Source: Pseudocercospora fijiensis CIRAD86 (taxonomy: Eukaryota; Ascomycota; Dothideomycetes; Mycosphaerellales; Mycosphaerellaceae). From it: a stretch of DNA of 64,000 bases. Location of the stretch: contig NW_006921536.1 of the NCBI RefSeq assembly GCF_000340215.1, positions 4,433,455 through 4,497,454 of the forward strand, in the 5' to 3' direction. Positions 45,480 to 57,090 of the stretch are shown piece by piece (the first letter of the stretch is position 1; each line of letters begins with the position of its first letter). Both the position numbers and the translations under genes were made by a program. The notes below the pieces were generated by a model. That model saw nothing but the letters and a program-made list of their open reading frames with translations. It ran no database searches and was not told the origin of the DNA.

Positions 45480-48400
45480 ATGGAGGGGCAAGGCGATGGC
45501 CCGGACACTTCCTCGATCAAGCCCATATCGTCTTTGCGCTCCAGGTTTGAAAATCTTGGGAAGGAACAAGACAATGCGCCTCCGTCGGCGACAGTAGGCT
45601 CCAGGCTAGGCGCAAATGGCACAGCACTGGCTGGGAGGCCGAAGATTGCCGGAGGAGAGGCCAAGTCAATAGCACCAGGACTGCCCACGATTGGAGGTGC
45701 TCAGGCTATGCTCGCGCCAACTCCACGCAAGCCACTGCTCCAGACACCGCGACCAGTATCGATGCGTGCTACTTCTCCCAAGCAGTCTTCGCCTCCACTG
45801 TTAGCAGTCACGTCGCCAAAATCTCCTCGATCGCCACACAAGGCCTTGTCGGTTGATCTACGTCCATCTGGTGGGAGCACCCCTGTGCAGCCCTTGACTC
45901 CGAACCGGACCGGCGGGTCTATGAACGAAACGCATTCACGGAATATCAGTAGGTCTGCTACTCCAGCATTGGAAGCGCGAATGAATGCATTCCTGCAAGC
46001 CGCGGACACACAAGCTGCACATCGTTCCGAGGAGCTATCAAAATCAGCACAACCGGAACCCAAGCCTCACGTGGAGTTTAGACCAGAGACTGCATCAGCG
46101 TCATCAGCGCCGCCTCCCGTCAATCGTGCTGCCAAACCTAAGGTTCCGGTAAAGCCCATACTTTTGGTTAAGAAGACTGGCAACAACCCAGCTGCTCCAG
46201 AACTGAGTGCAGAGCTATCAGACCGAAGTGCGTCGCCCTTCAGCACGCCGCCTAGCAGCGGTGGTAGCTCGCCGGCGATCACGCAAGATGCTCAGGCGAA
46301 AGGTACGCGTGCCAGGAACGAGTCAAATGCATCCGCAGTGCATCGAGTGCGGCAAGATTCTGATGCTTCGTGGGTCACAAGGCTACGAGGAGATTCAGAC
46401 TCATCGTTTGCGGAACGTGCAAGATCTGGCTCAAATGCATCCTTTGTGGAGCCATCAACCCTTCCAGACAGCTGGATGCCACATGCCGTGACACGAACAG
46501 GAACCATGCCTGCCAGGTATCGAAACGTGGCCGGACGTGATGGCAGGCCGCAAGAAGATATCACTGAAGATAGGCCGAGGTTGCCAACACGGCCGGAATT
46601 ACAAGTTCGCTCAGGGCGAGTCAGTCCACCAAAGACACGATCGGGGAGGACTAGTCCGTTGAAATCTCATATGCTGCCACCGAAACGATCTGTAGATGGA
46701 TTGCAGCGAGCATCAGTGGACCTGGAATCTGGACCACGAATACCTGCTGTGCATAAGGTGAACACCAGGTCTGCACTGACACAAGGCTTCGACAGGAAGG
46801 GCTCTATCGCTTCTTCCACGGTATCTCCAATTGTAACAACTCCAATTCAACCTCCAGCATTACCAGCACCTCGGAGATCCGCAGACCGTCGGCGGGAACC
46901 ACCGCCACCTCCATCTTCAAGCATACCAACGACACCAAGTACCAATGGCATGACACGTCAATCTAGGGATGATTACGAGGACTTCCTGCCACAATCGCTG
47001 AGTCGCGAAGGTACAGGTTTGAATGACTTCCCAGATGGGACGAAATCGAATCGAAGAGCGCCAAAGTTCAAGCAGCGGCCTTGGCAAATACCTACTGAGT
47101 ATGACACCCGATTGTTTGCTGTCTGTGGCGAGTATGTATGTACGACTGGCTACATTACGAAAGCGTGGAATTTCCGCACGGGTGAGCAATTGCTTAACAT
47201 GGAGCATCGCGAAAACATAAAAATCACATCAGTAGTTTTCAAGCCGTCACCAGATGTCGAAGATGAGGGCAAACGTATCTGGCTTGGCACTAATGCCGGA
47301 GACATACACGAAGTGGACATTCCTTCGCAGAGCCTGGTCAAGACCAAGTCAAATGTGCACAACAGGCGAGAAGTTGTTCGCATGTTCCGTTATGCGTCGG
47401 AACTCTGGACACTCGACGATGGTGGCGAGCTTTACGTCTGGAAGCCTGATCACAAAGGCATGCCCAGTCTGGACTCGCAACATAACAACTGGCGTGTCCC
47501 GAAAGGCCACTCCTTCTCGATGGCTGCTGGTCACCAGTTGTGGTTCGCAACAGGGAAGGAGATCAGAGTTTTCATGCCAGGCGCGAATTCGGACACGGAG
47601 TTTCAGCTCACACGGACTCCGCTCTCACAGTCTGGCACAGGCGACGTCACGTCGGGCGCGACCGTAAATCATCAACAAGATCTGATCTACTTCGGTCACT
47701 CTGATGGCAAATGCAGCATATACAACCGCCGAGACTTCTCCTGCCAAGCCATTGTTAATGTCAGTGTCTACCGGATAAGCTCTCTCGCGGGCGTTGGCGA
47801 GTATCTGTGGGCTGGTTACAGCACTGGCATGGCATATGTTTACGATACGTCGACTACACCCTGGACTGTGAAGAAGGATTGGAAAGCCCACGAGAAGCAA
47901 ATTTGTAGCATCATCGCTGATCCGTCTGCCATGTGGAAGATGGGGCGTCTCAATGTTATCACGCTCGGTCTTGATAACTTGCTCAAGATCTGGGATGGTA
48001 TGCTACAAGACGACTGGCTAGAGGCACGGATGAGTGCAAGAGACTCGGACTACTGCGCCTTCCGTGAGCTGACTGCAGCGGTCATGACCTGGAATGCAGG
48101 CGCAGCGAAACCCTCCTACTTACAGCACAGTCGCGAAGACAGCAACTTTCTCAGAGAATATCTGACATCGCGCAAGTCGCCCGACTTCTTCATTTTTGGC
48201 TTTCAGGAACTGGTCGATCTTGAAGACAAGAAAGTCACAGCAAAATCCTTCTTCAAGAAGAGCAAGAAAGAGCCGGACGAGCAACAGCACATGTCTCATC
48301 AATATCGGGCGTGGCGAGACCATCTCGGGAAGTGCATCGATGACTACATGCCCACTGACCAGACCTATACCTTGCTTCATACTGCCAGTATGGTCGGCTT

Positions 48401-49313
48401 GTTCACATGCGTGTTCGTGAAATCCGCTGAACGGAGTCGCATTCGATATGTGCACACCGCAGAAGTCAAGCGTGGTATGGGAGGTATGCACGGCAACAAG
48501 GGTGCGATCATTGTCAGAATGGTGCTTGACGATAGCAGCCTGTGTTTCATCAATTGCCATTTGGCAGCCGGACAGACACAAACGATGCATCGAAACAATG
48601 ACATCGCCGAGATCCTTGAAGCCAATGCGCTGCCGTCATATCCACTGAATGATAGCGAAGTCGCGACACACACAGACGTCTTCGCAGCAGGAGGTGATGG
48701 CAGCATGATTATGGACCATGAAATTTGCATCCTCAACGGCGACCTGAACTACCGTATCGACACGATGGGCCGGGACAGCGTGATCAAACATATCCAACAA
48801 GGCAATCTCGCCAGACTGTTGGAACGAGACCAACTCCTCTTGAGCCGAAGGAAGAACCCTGGGTTCCGCTTACGAGCATTTATCGAATCGCCCATCAACT
48901 TTGCGCCTACTTACAAGTATAATGTGCATACTGATGAGTACGACACTTCCGAGAAGCGCAGGTCGCCGGCTTGGTGTGACCGGATCTTATATCGTGGTGT
49001 TGGGAAGGTCAAGATGGACGAGTATCGAAGGTGGGATCAAATCAGAGTATCAGATCATCGACCAGTTAGTGGACACTTTCGATTGCGAGTCAAGTCGGTG
49101 GACCCAGATAAAAGGGAGATGGTGTGGGACAAATGTGAAAAGGAGTTTGAGAGTGTGCGGCAGAGAATAGCGAGGGCAGCACAGTGAGTTTCTCCGTCTA
49201 ACTTTGGGGGTATGGTGGCCTATGCTAACGATCATGACAGGCTCGAATACCTCACAAATGTTCTGGGTCTTAGCAATAAAGAAGCTGTAGCTGCTCTGCA
49301 GGGCGCTTCATGA
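45480..49313 (+). CDS. WD40-repeat inositol polyphosphate 5-phosphatase, 1258 aa
   Basis: Two exons: 45,480-49,183 and 49,241-49,313. The 57-nt intron (GTGAGT, GCTAAC branch, CAG) adds a final 23 residues. Residues 1-520 are disordered and rich in Ser/Pro, with repeated RxDSDxS-type motifs near 280-320. A WD40-like beta-propeller region spans about 545-850. The catalytic 5-phosphatase domain (about 865-1215) shows MHGNKGAI near 1002, NGDLNYRID near 1084, PAWCDRILYR near 1162 and SDHRPVSGHF near 1191, the full signature of Mg-dependent inositol 5-phosphatases. It should remove the 5-phosphate from PI(4,5)P2 and/or soluble inositol phosphates in the cytosol or at membranes. WD40 plus 5-phosphatase is known from plants and filamentous fungi. 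No transmembrane segment or SAC domain is present, so it is not the synaptojanin type. Confidence 0.92.
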
Positions 49314-49685
49314 GATAAAATAGTCTTTGCGGGAATGAATTATGAAGATGGCATGACTGTCGGCCTCACAATGTCTTCTCTTTCGTAGGATGCATTTCTG
49401 TCACGTTGAAATGTAGTACTTTTCCCTCGACGTCGCCTATTCTTGGCACTAGAAAGTTTCGATCTCGAAACTTAATCTTGCTCGTTTAAATTAAGGTTGC
49501 GGAGACGATAGGCTCGGCGATGGTTATTGTGGAAGTGAGCGAAGTGGGGTGATGTACTGATCATTATTATTTGCAATGGCGCACGCGAGCAGTTGCACAG
49601 TGCGTAAACACGATGCAATGGAAGCGTCACAGCTTTTCTTGGTTGAAATTCAGCCTGTTGAGCATTGCTCAATCAAACACCCTCC
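49314..49685. other. Intergenic region, no gene seen
   Basis: 372 bp between tandem plus-strand genes, the likely promoter of the GFA-family gene. Confidence 0.5.
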
Positions 49686-50572
49686 ATGATCACTACCAGA
49701 GCGCTTCGCTCAGCATTCCAGCACATTGAGCGCACGAGATTGATCAGCTCACAGCGCCGCGCCTTCCCGTCATCGTTCCAAGCGTCAATCAAGAGATCTT
49801 TCGCAATGTCCAGAATGGGTCAGCAAGAGGAGGCTGCCAATGGCGATGCCCACAACGAACAGGCAACGAAGGTGGAGGAGTGGAAGAAGAAAGCACCGTA
49901 TAGAATGCACGACTCCAACGAGCACTTCAAGCACCGATACGAGGCGAGCTGCCATTGCGGCAAGGTGCAGTATGAGTTGTCTCGAGAGGTACCATTGGAC
50001 AGCAAGCTCTGCCACTGCACAACCTGCCAGACTCAGCATGGTGAGCAATGTTGTTGAAGAGATGCATAGGACAAACAGATTCGCTGATGTGGTCGTGTAG
50101 CTGCTCCATTCCAATGGGCTGCCATCTTCCACAAGGACGACATCAACTTCCGAGACGGCCACCACCATCTCGAGTGGTATGATCCAACGTCCAAATCGGT
50201 CGAGCACAAGCTACCTTGCAAGGTTCGCTGCTCGTACTGTCACAGCCCGATCATGGATGAGGGCCGCAACATGATCTTGCTCTTCCCCAGCTTGATTCAT
50301 TTCAAGTCGGAGGAGGACAAGAAGAACTTCAAGCCTCGGTAGGCACTTGGCGTGCTCCGAGAAAGCATTGACAAACCACGCTGACGCCTATTAGACTTCA
50401 CATGTTCTATGGTCAGCGTGTCATGGACATTCCAGATGGCCTGCCCAAGTGGACTGGACTGAATGAGGACAGCGACCTCATCGAAGACAGCCCACCGGAG
50501 ATGGTCAAGGAGCTCGAGCGGAAGAGAATGAAGGAGCAGAAGGGCCAGGTGGAGAAGGGTCACAATTCGTAG
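49686..50572 (+). CDS. GFA/CENP-V family zinc protein, probably mitochondrial, 256 aa
   Basis: Three exons: 49,686-50,040, 50,101-50,338 and 50,395-50,572 (introns of 60 and 56 nt with CTGAC-like branch sites). The N-terminus is Arg/Ser-rich without acidic residues for about 40 residues, a likely mitochondrial presequence. An alternative start at Met41 (MSRMG) would make it cytosolic. The GFA domain follows: ASCHCGKVQYEL near residue 96, CHCTTCQTQH near 110, then PFQWAAIF and VRCSYCHSPIMDEGRN, giving two Cys-rich zinc sites. The C-terminal helix-rich tail is highly charged. GFA-family proteins are often called glutathione-dependent formaldehyde-activating enzymes, but most fungal members have no proven substrate. 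Confidence 0.9.
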
Positions 50573-51390
50573 AGCGGATTCCTCAAGTCTGTTTCGCCGT
50601 GCCCGAAGTCATGCTCCATCAGTTGAGGAGGCGGAAAATGGTCGAGAAACGTCATGGTGTTTGTTGCCTGCAGTAACGAGGAGAATGAGGTGTCGCAGCT
50701 GTGGGTCGGCGGACTTGCTGCCAAGTGTTCTGTGTGACGGAAGAGAGAGCAGAAAGCCGTAAGGAGGCTCAACATTTCTCAGCTCGCTGTCAGTTCCTTC
50801 ATTCTCACTTCACTTGTGGAAGTGCAAGCGTCGCGAGAGCAGAAAGGAATGAGGCTCACTTCACTTCTCACTTCACTTCACCTCGCCGTCTTCTGTTGTA
50901 AAAGTATAAGCGTCGCGCGGCTGCGGCTGCGGCTGCGGCTCCGACTGCCTCCACCTTCTGCGCTTTCCTTACTCCACCTCAAGCAAACACATCACCTTGA
51001 TGTGAACCTCCACAGTCGACCGTCCGCTCGATCATATTGCCATTGCCATAGCCACAGCCACAGCCATTGCCATTGCCACTGCCACTGCCACTGCCATCGC
51101 TCCCCCAGAACGCGGACCAGCAGACGCGCCGCGACGTGGACATCACTCTCGTCTTCTTCGTCCGTGGCCCGGTGGCAGTCCGGAAGCCGTTCCGACCCTT
51201 GGCTTGGCGGGACTCCCGAAGCCGCCTGCGCCTCTGGAGACTGGCCCTTTGATGGACCACACCACGCTTTGTATGCAGCCCAACGGCCTCCTTCCGCAAG
51301 ACACACGCGCGCATTGGAACCCATCCCCAGACCACACACTGACGCTCGCAGATATGCTGTCGCCAAGGGTCCGAGTCGCGCCCCGCCAGA
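50573..51390. promoter_or_regulatory. Intergenic region with hexanucleotide repeats, 5' of the chromodomain gene
   Basis: 818 bp. It holds a GCTGCG-type hexamer repeat at about 50,916-50,942, TTCACTTC repeats near 50,860-50,880, and a GCCATT/GCCACT hexamer array at about 51,038-51,092. Frames covering it are repeat-driven and not genes. Confidence 0.55.
51038..51092. repeat. GCCATT/GCCACT microsatellite
   Basis: About nine consecutive hexamers of the form GCCAYT or GCCACA, upstream of the chromodomain gene. Confidence 0.85.
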
Positions 51391-54300
51391 ATGGCCGCTA
51401 AAAGGAAGCGCACTGCTCAGCCAGCATCGACTCCCGCCAGGAAGAGAACCAAGAAACCCTCAGGTATGCCGCATCTGATCACTCGTTGTGCGAGCATGAT
51501 GACCCTGCGCTCGTCGGATGCGAATGCCCCCAAACGCGCAATTGCTGACCACCTCGCAGGAGTATCCGCGACGCCACATCCTCGCGGGCAAGTCGATACC
51601 CAGGAGGAATATCAGATTCGCTCCATTCTTGACGAGACATTCACCAAATACCACATTGATTGGGCTGATCATCCGACTACGGGAGAGTCCTACCCACCCA
51701 CGTGGGAGCCCAAGAGCAACGCCAACCAAGCTGCCATTGACGACTGGGAAAGGCAGAAAGCCGAGCGCAGATGTGAGCCTGAATCCCATCCTCATTTCGC
51801 ACATCCCTACTAACATTCGAAACCATAGCTGGGAACACAGTTCTTGCCAGGGATAAGATCGCTGCCTCTCCTGCAACAGCCAACACTGCGCCTTCCCCTG
51901 CGTCTAGACCGACTCCCAAGAAGAAACGAGCCCGGGGCGGGAAGATCATTCTGAAAGCATCGGTAGGAAGCGCGAACAGGCCAAGCGCGCGAATTGAAGA
52001 GTCCCGAGTCGACACTCAAGCTTCAGAACCTGGACCTGCACCTGGAACTGCACCTGCACCCGAGCCGGAGCCGGAGCAAGAACCAGAGCGAGAACCAGAG
52101 CCAGAACCCGAGATCGGTGAGAGTCAGCAGACTGCTAGTGGCGCAGAGCAGAGCGCGGACAGCCCTCAACCCATCTTCGGAGCCTCCTCCAGGCCTGTGA
52201 CAACAGAAGGCCCTGCAGTACAGCAGCCTGCTAGCGGCGCAGAGCAGAGCGCAGAGAGCCCTCAACCCATCTCCGAAGGCTCTTCCTCTAGGCTTGTGAC
52301 ATTAGCAGGCGCTGTAGTACAGCTCTCTGATCCACCATCGAGCTGGGCTAGAGGCGCTTACGAGAGAGTCACATCATCGCACCCAAGCACTTTAGAAGGT
52401 CTATCTGGAGCGTCGGCACCTGCATCTTCTGCTCCCCAACCTAGCACTGAGCTTCTACAGAGCAGTGGAGGCGACCCTGCACATCGAGCGAGCAGTGCCG
52501 CTCCAGGCACAGGACTAGAAAGTGCCGCTCCAAACACAGGACCGGAAAGACGACCAAAGTCGACTCAGGACACGAGTGACAAAAGCTTGAGTCGATTTAT
52601 CCCCGATTCTCAAAGTCAGCAAGATATATCTGGCTTTACGAATCTTTCACAAACTGCAGGTCAACGCCAGGAAGAAGTGACTGGCACACAGGAGGGCGAT
52701 CAAGAACCTCTCATCAACCAGGAACAAGCCGCCGAGGAGGAACGTCGGACACCACACTCGCAGGTCTCTGCTTCAATCCACCCCAATCGCCAAAGACAAG
52801 CTGAGGTCGGTCCGCAGCAGGATCGGAGGTCATCCTTTGAACAGCAGCAAGACGAGCCTAGCACACAGGAAGGCGATCAGGAACCTCTCGTCGACCAACA
52901 AGCCACCGAGGAGGAACGTCGAACACCAAACTCGCAGGCCTCTGCTTCAATCCACCCTAATCGCCAAACACAGGCTGAGGTCGGTCCGCAGCAGGATCGG
53001 ACGTCACCCTCTGAACACCAGCAAGACGAGCCTGTCACACAACCCAGGGACGAACCTGCTGAAGAGATTGCTGTCAAGTCACCAGAACCTAGGCAATCTG
53101 AACCCCGGGCTTTTGAGCGGCCTGTTACCGCTTCCTCTCCTGCTCGTGGAGGCTCATCACAAGTACGAGCTGCAGGAATATCTGTCGGCTCACTTCTGAA
53201 CCACGAGCCTACTAGCGCCCAGTCATCACAACTTGGCCGCAATCTTGCTGGTCCTCAAGAGACTGTCATCATTTCCAGTGCCGACACTCAGTCATCACAG
53301 CTTGGCCGCAATCTTGCTGGTCCTCAAGAGACTGTCATCATTTCCAGTGCCGAAGACCACAGTGGTCAATCCAGTCAACCCATTTCATCAATTCAATCAA
53401 GGACACCTCCAGGGACAGCAGACTTCGAGCCTCCACCTGCTGGTCAGCGTCCGCTCCCATCTTCGCTAGCGGACGGCACTACTCCTGGACGAGCTGCGAG
53501 GGTACACCTGCCCACCTCGTCAGTGGAACATTCGTCTTCGTTCCCTTTTCAGACACAGCTGCCGATAGTCGTGCAGGCGCTCGCTGATCTCGCCTCCTCG
53601 CCTTCAGCAACAACCGCTGTTCGCCCGCAACTTCCGCCTGCAGCATCAAGGGACCAAAGTGTAGCGTCTCATCGGTCACACTCTTCGAGTCCATTTCCTT
53701 CAATACCATCACGGTCTCTCGGCACCCTTGGCGAAAGCGCTCCGCGGCCATTCGGTACATTCTCGCCTTCCGTCTCACCGAGAAGGTCAAAGATGGATTC
53801 TTCATCGAAACGTGAGCGCGTGTCTCTTGCGGCGGAATTGAAAGCGAAGCGTGACCAACGGAAGGCAGCATCGCGAAGATCATTTACACCGACTCCATCT
53901 ATCAACCACGAGCAGCCAGCATCGGCGCTGCCATTAGAAATTAGAAATGAGGTCGCAGCGTCGCAGGCAGCCGCTCAAGCTAGCCGACTTGGGTCCCCCC
54001 TACCAGCTGTCTCCGAGAACACCAGGTCGCCATCAATGGTGCCTGCAGTAGAGCCGTCGCCCATCATTACCAAGGAGGAAATGAACACCTCGGAGCGATA
54101 CGAGACGCTTCTACCCCAAGCTCAAAACCATGACGACTTTCTACCTCGTCAGAATGGCGTTCGATCTGACCAGGACACTACGAAGCTCCCTCGCGAAACG
54201 AGCGTGAACACGGAGGAAGCCAGAGCATTTACAGTCCCTGTCGCGCCTTCGCCACTCCAGCGAGATCAGTACCAGGAAAATATCTACTATGAGAGTGACC

Positions 54301-56156
54301 TTATGAGAAGATTCTTGGACGAACGACACCCTTCACCAGAGCTCATCGCTGAGGCAGATAGATTTCTCGACCGCCTACGAGACATCGCTATGCACCCTGA
54401 TCTTATCAATCCAGAGACGCTGTCCCAAACGACGGAGCCTGAGAGACAGGCCAAGTGGGATGTCAAATGTAGCGCCAAATTTCACTTCCTGGATGAACTG
54501 ATCAATCGCTTACAAGGACGAGCCAAGAATACACACATCGCTATCGTCGTGAAAGGCCAGCGCCTGCCCGCGATGGTCGAGACCTTTCTTAGTGGCACTT
54601 ATGTTCCTCATCGCCGGGTGAGCAAGGATCTCACTGAAGACCCTCGCTTTCGAAGTACGGAAGGCGTCAGAGTATCGGTTGTCGATCTTGATTCGGACCT
54701 GAGTGCAGAGTCGCCGCTCCAACCTGTTGATCTTGTGATTGCACTGGACGCTTCTGTCGATGCGAAAGACCCGCGCATAAGGACTCTACGCAAGCAGACG
54801 GTTGGAGGTGATGCGTGGTCAATACTGCTTATTTTGGCACTACCGAGAACTGTCGAGCATATGGAGATGTGCTTGCACAAGAATCTACCAGCTAATGTCG
54901 CAACAAGAATGCTTATGAAGGCCACGCAAGAGCTCAAATACAACTCGGGAAGGCTTGAAGGCACTCAAGCGCATGTGAAGGATGCTGCTACCATTATTGC
55001 AGACTACCTCGATGATAATGATGAGTATACTGCATCTGAGTGGCCATTAACTGGACTCAGTCAACTTGAGGAGCTCGCCAGCCAGACGGAGACGGAGATT
55101 GATCAGACGGAGATTGATCCTTCGGCTTCGCACGAGACTGACGCATCGGGAGCGACCAAGCGACCGCTCGAAGAGATGGATGTCGACAACGACAACACCA
55201 ATGAGTCGACCAAGCGTGCTCGTCAGTTCTCGCCTGGAGGGCCTGTAATGCCAAGCACGATCAACCCTCAAGATATCGAGCTTACGCATGTCAGCGACTC
55301 GCTTGAAAAGAATCCTACTGCAGACATCACTAGGCCTGCAGATCCATCCCCAAGCATCAGCAGGACCGAGCAGCAGCTACAGGATCGACTCCAGAATGCA
55401 CAGAATCGACTCGAGGAGCATACGAAGGCGCTCGAGGATCTTCAGTACCGCTATGAAGACCAACGGAAGAAGCTTGTGGAAGTAACTCGCGAACGGGACA
55501 GTGCCAACAATGAAGCCCAGCTTGCCGTTCAGCGTGTGATTGGGGCAGACGCTAACAACACCAACCTTCGAGCAGAACGGACACAGCTCAAAGATGCCCT
55601 CGCAGATGCAAACCAACGCCTGCTAGAACACAGCGTGCCTGAGAGAGCAGAATTCGAGCGACTGCGAGTCCTTGTGGAGCAATTCAAGATCGACAAAGAT
55701 AAAGCCGAGAAACGTACCGAAGCAACCATGAAAGATCTTGAATGGACACGGTCAATGTACCAAGACACCTCATCCAGAGCCATCGAGCTCGCAAACCAGA
55801 ACCGTGACCTCGAGAGCAAATTGGCCGAGGCTATGGACAAGGCGCAAGGTGAAGCCGCCCGAGCCCGAGAAATCAGTCTACAGGGCCACAACAAAGCCCT
55901 TGAACGCGAAAACACCCGACTACGACTTACGCTGAAGAATCGTGACGCAGCACTGAAATTCAAGGATGAAGAACTCTTAAGATTGAAGGATTCTGGGAGG
56001 GGGAGAATCGGTACCAGGCAGAATAGTGTTCCACCGAGATCTCCTCGAGTTGGATCTCCGATGAAGGGGAGAGGAAGTCGTGCGGCGAGTCCTGCTGCTG
56101 GGGATGTTTCGTTGAAGGGGAAGACTCATTTACATCCTTTGAGGCAGGGTGGGTGA
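51391..56156 (+). CDS. Chromodomain plus Hda2/Hda3-like protein, HDAC-complex subunit type, 1537 aa
   Basis: Three exons: 51,391-51,463, 51,560-51,772 and 51,829-56,156. Residues 1-24 are a Lys/Arg-rich nuclear-type N-terminus. A chromodomain spans about 36-90 (EEYQIRSILDE, YHIDWADH, YPPTWEPKSNA), built to read methylated histone tails. A Pro/Glu/Gln/Ser-rich disordered linker (about 100-840) with several tandem repeats follows. Then a helicase-like Hda2/Hda3-type domain covers about 845-1180 (SERYETLLPQ, FLDELINRL, IAIVVKGQRLPAMVETFL), with an NLS-like KRPLEE region and a long coiled coil (about 1270-1480). Hda2/Hda3 subunits dimerise and target class II histone deacetylases. The added chromodomain suggests direct recruitment to heterochromatin, in theme like the Neurospora HCHC complex. 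Domain limits are by eye, and orthology to a named gene is not claimed. Confidence 0.85.
52695..53045 (+). repeat. In-frame tandem duplication, two units of about 59 codons
   Basis: Inside the chromodomain gene. Units start at 52,695 and 52,872 (177 bp apart), each beginning GDQEPL and containing EERRTP and SIHPNRQ. Confidence 0.85.
53223..53360 (+). repeat. In-frame 69-bp tandem duplication (23 residues)
   Basis: Inside the chromodomain gene. Units at 53,223-53,291 and 53,292-53,360 encode SSQLGRNLAGPQETVIISSA followed by three residues. They are nearly identical at DNA level, so recent. Confidence 0.92.
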
Positions 56157-57090
56157 GGGAGATTGCGATTTGTTGGAGAAGAGAAGCGAAGGGGGGGAGG
56201 TAGGAGGAGGAGATTGGGACTTGGACTTGGACTTTTTGGCTTTTTGTGATTATCACGTCGATGGATGGGGTTTGAGACTGGTTTCTTTAACATCAGGGTT
56301 TGATACAGAGATTGTGTGATTGATTTGATTGCGTCAACATTCTACGAGTAGGCCTTTTTTTTGAAAACCTTTACATGATCGATCTTCTTTTACTACATCC
56401 GTCTTTCAATCTCCTCGTCAACTCAATGCAGTGACCCATGCTTCTCATTGCGAATTTTGAGCACAGCCTTCCCTTCCCGCCAGACTTCTTCTTCTCAGCC
56501 GTTGGAATGCATGCTCGCCTCCTACCACAGCACTACTGAGGACGTGGTGTCTTCGCCATGTGATGATCTTTGAACATCGTCGTCGTGAATCTTGTGCTTT
56601 TTTTTTTTTTTTTTTTTTACCCAGGAATTTCCGAAACACATCGTAGACCACACCGCCAGGGACGTTCGGTAGGATCGGATCATGGAAAACCTGCTCTGCT
56701 CTAATGGAACTCGCTATGCATGTCAAAGATATCCATCTGCGCGTGGCAAGCCGAAGTCCTCTTTGGTTGTTGTCGTCGTAGGATAAGGTGGGTGTGATAT
56801 GGCTGGAAGATCGACTTGTATAATAGGCACATCCTATCTTGCTCAGTGTAGAACTATATCATCCATGCTTCGGTGATATTATCGATCGATCTTATAATAA
56901 GAAGCAGTTACCCCCGATTTTCTCTATCCTATCTTCACTCCTCCTTACCTTACTTCCTATCCCCCTTCCAACACTAGTTAACGCAAAAAAAAAAAACAAA
57001 TCCTCCGGTCCCCGGATCATACTTCTTCTTGATTTCCCGGCCCCCGGGGCCGCAACCGTTCAGAATTCAACCCCGAAAGAATTTTGTTTC
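56157..57090. other. Right edge of the gene island, no gene seen
   Basis: 3' flank of the chromodomain gene. It contains a long T run at about 56,598-56,618 and an A run near 56,985-56,996. Base composition is still normal to about 56.9 kb and RIP-like by about 57.1 kb. A 93-codon minus-strand frame at 56,445-56,726 encodes a Lys run from the T tract and is not supported. Confidence 0.5.

Noticed and set aside
50992..51478. Overlapping open frames on both strands (up to 220 codons)
   Set aside because: Created by hexanucleotide repeats; encoded proteins are low complexity.
56445..56726. 93-codon minus-strand frame containing a Lys run
   Set aside because: The run is the reverse of a T tract; no other coding evidence.
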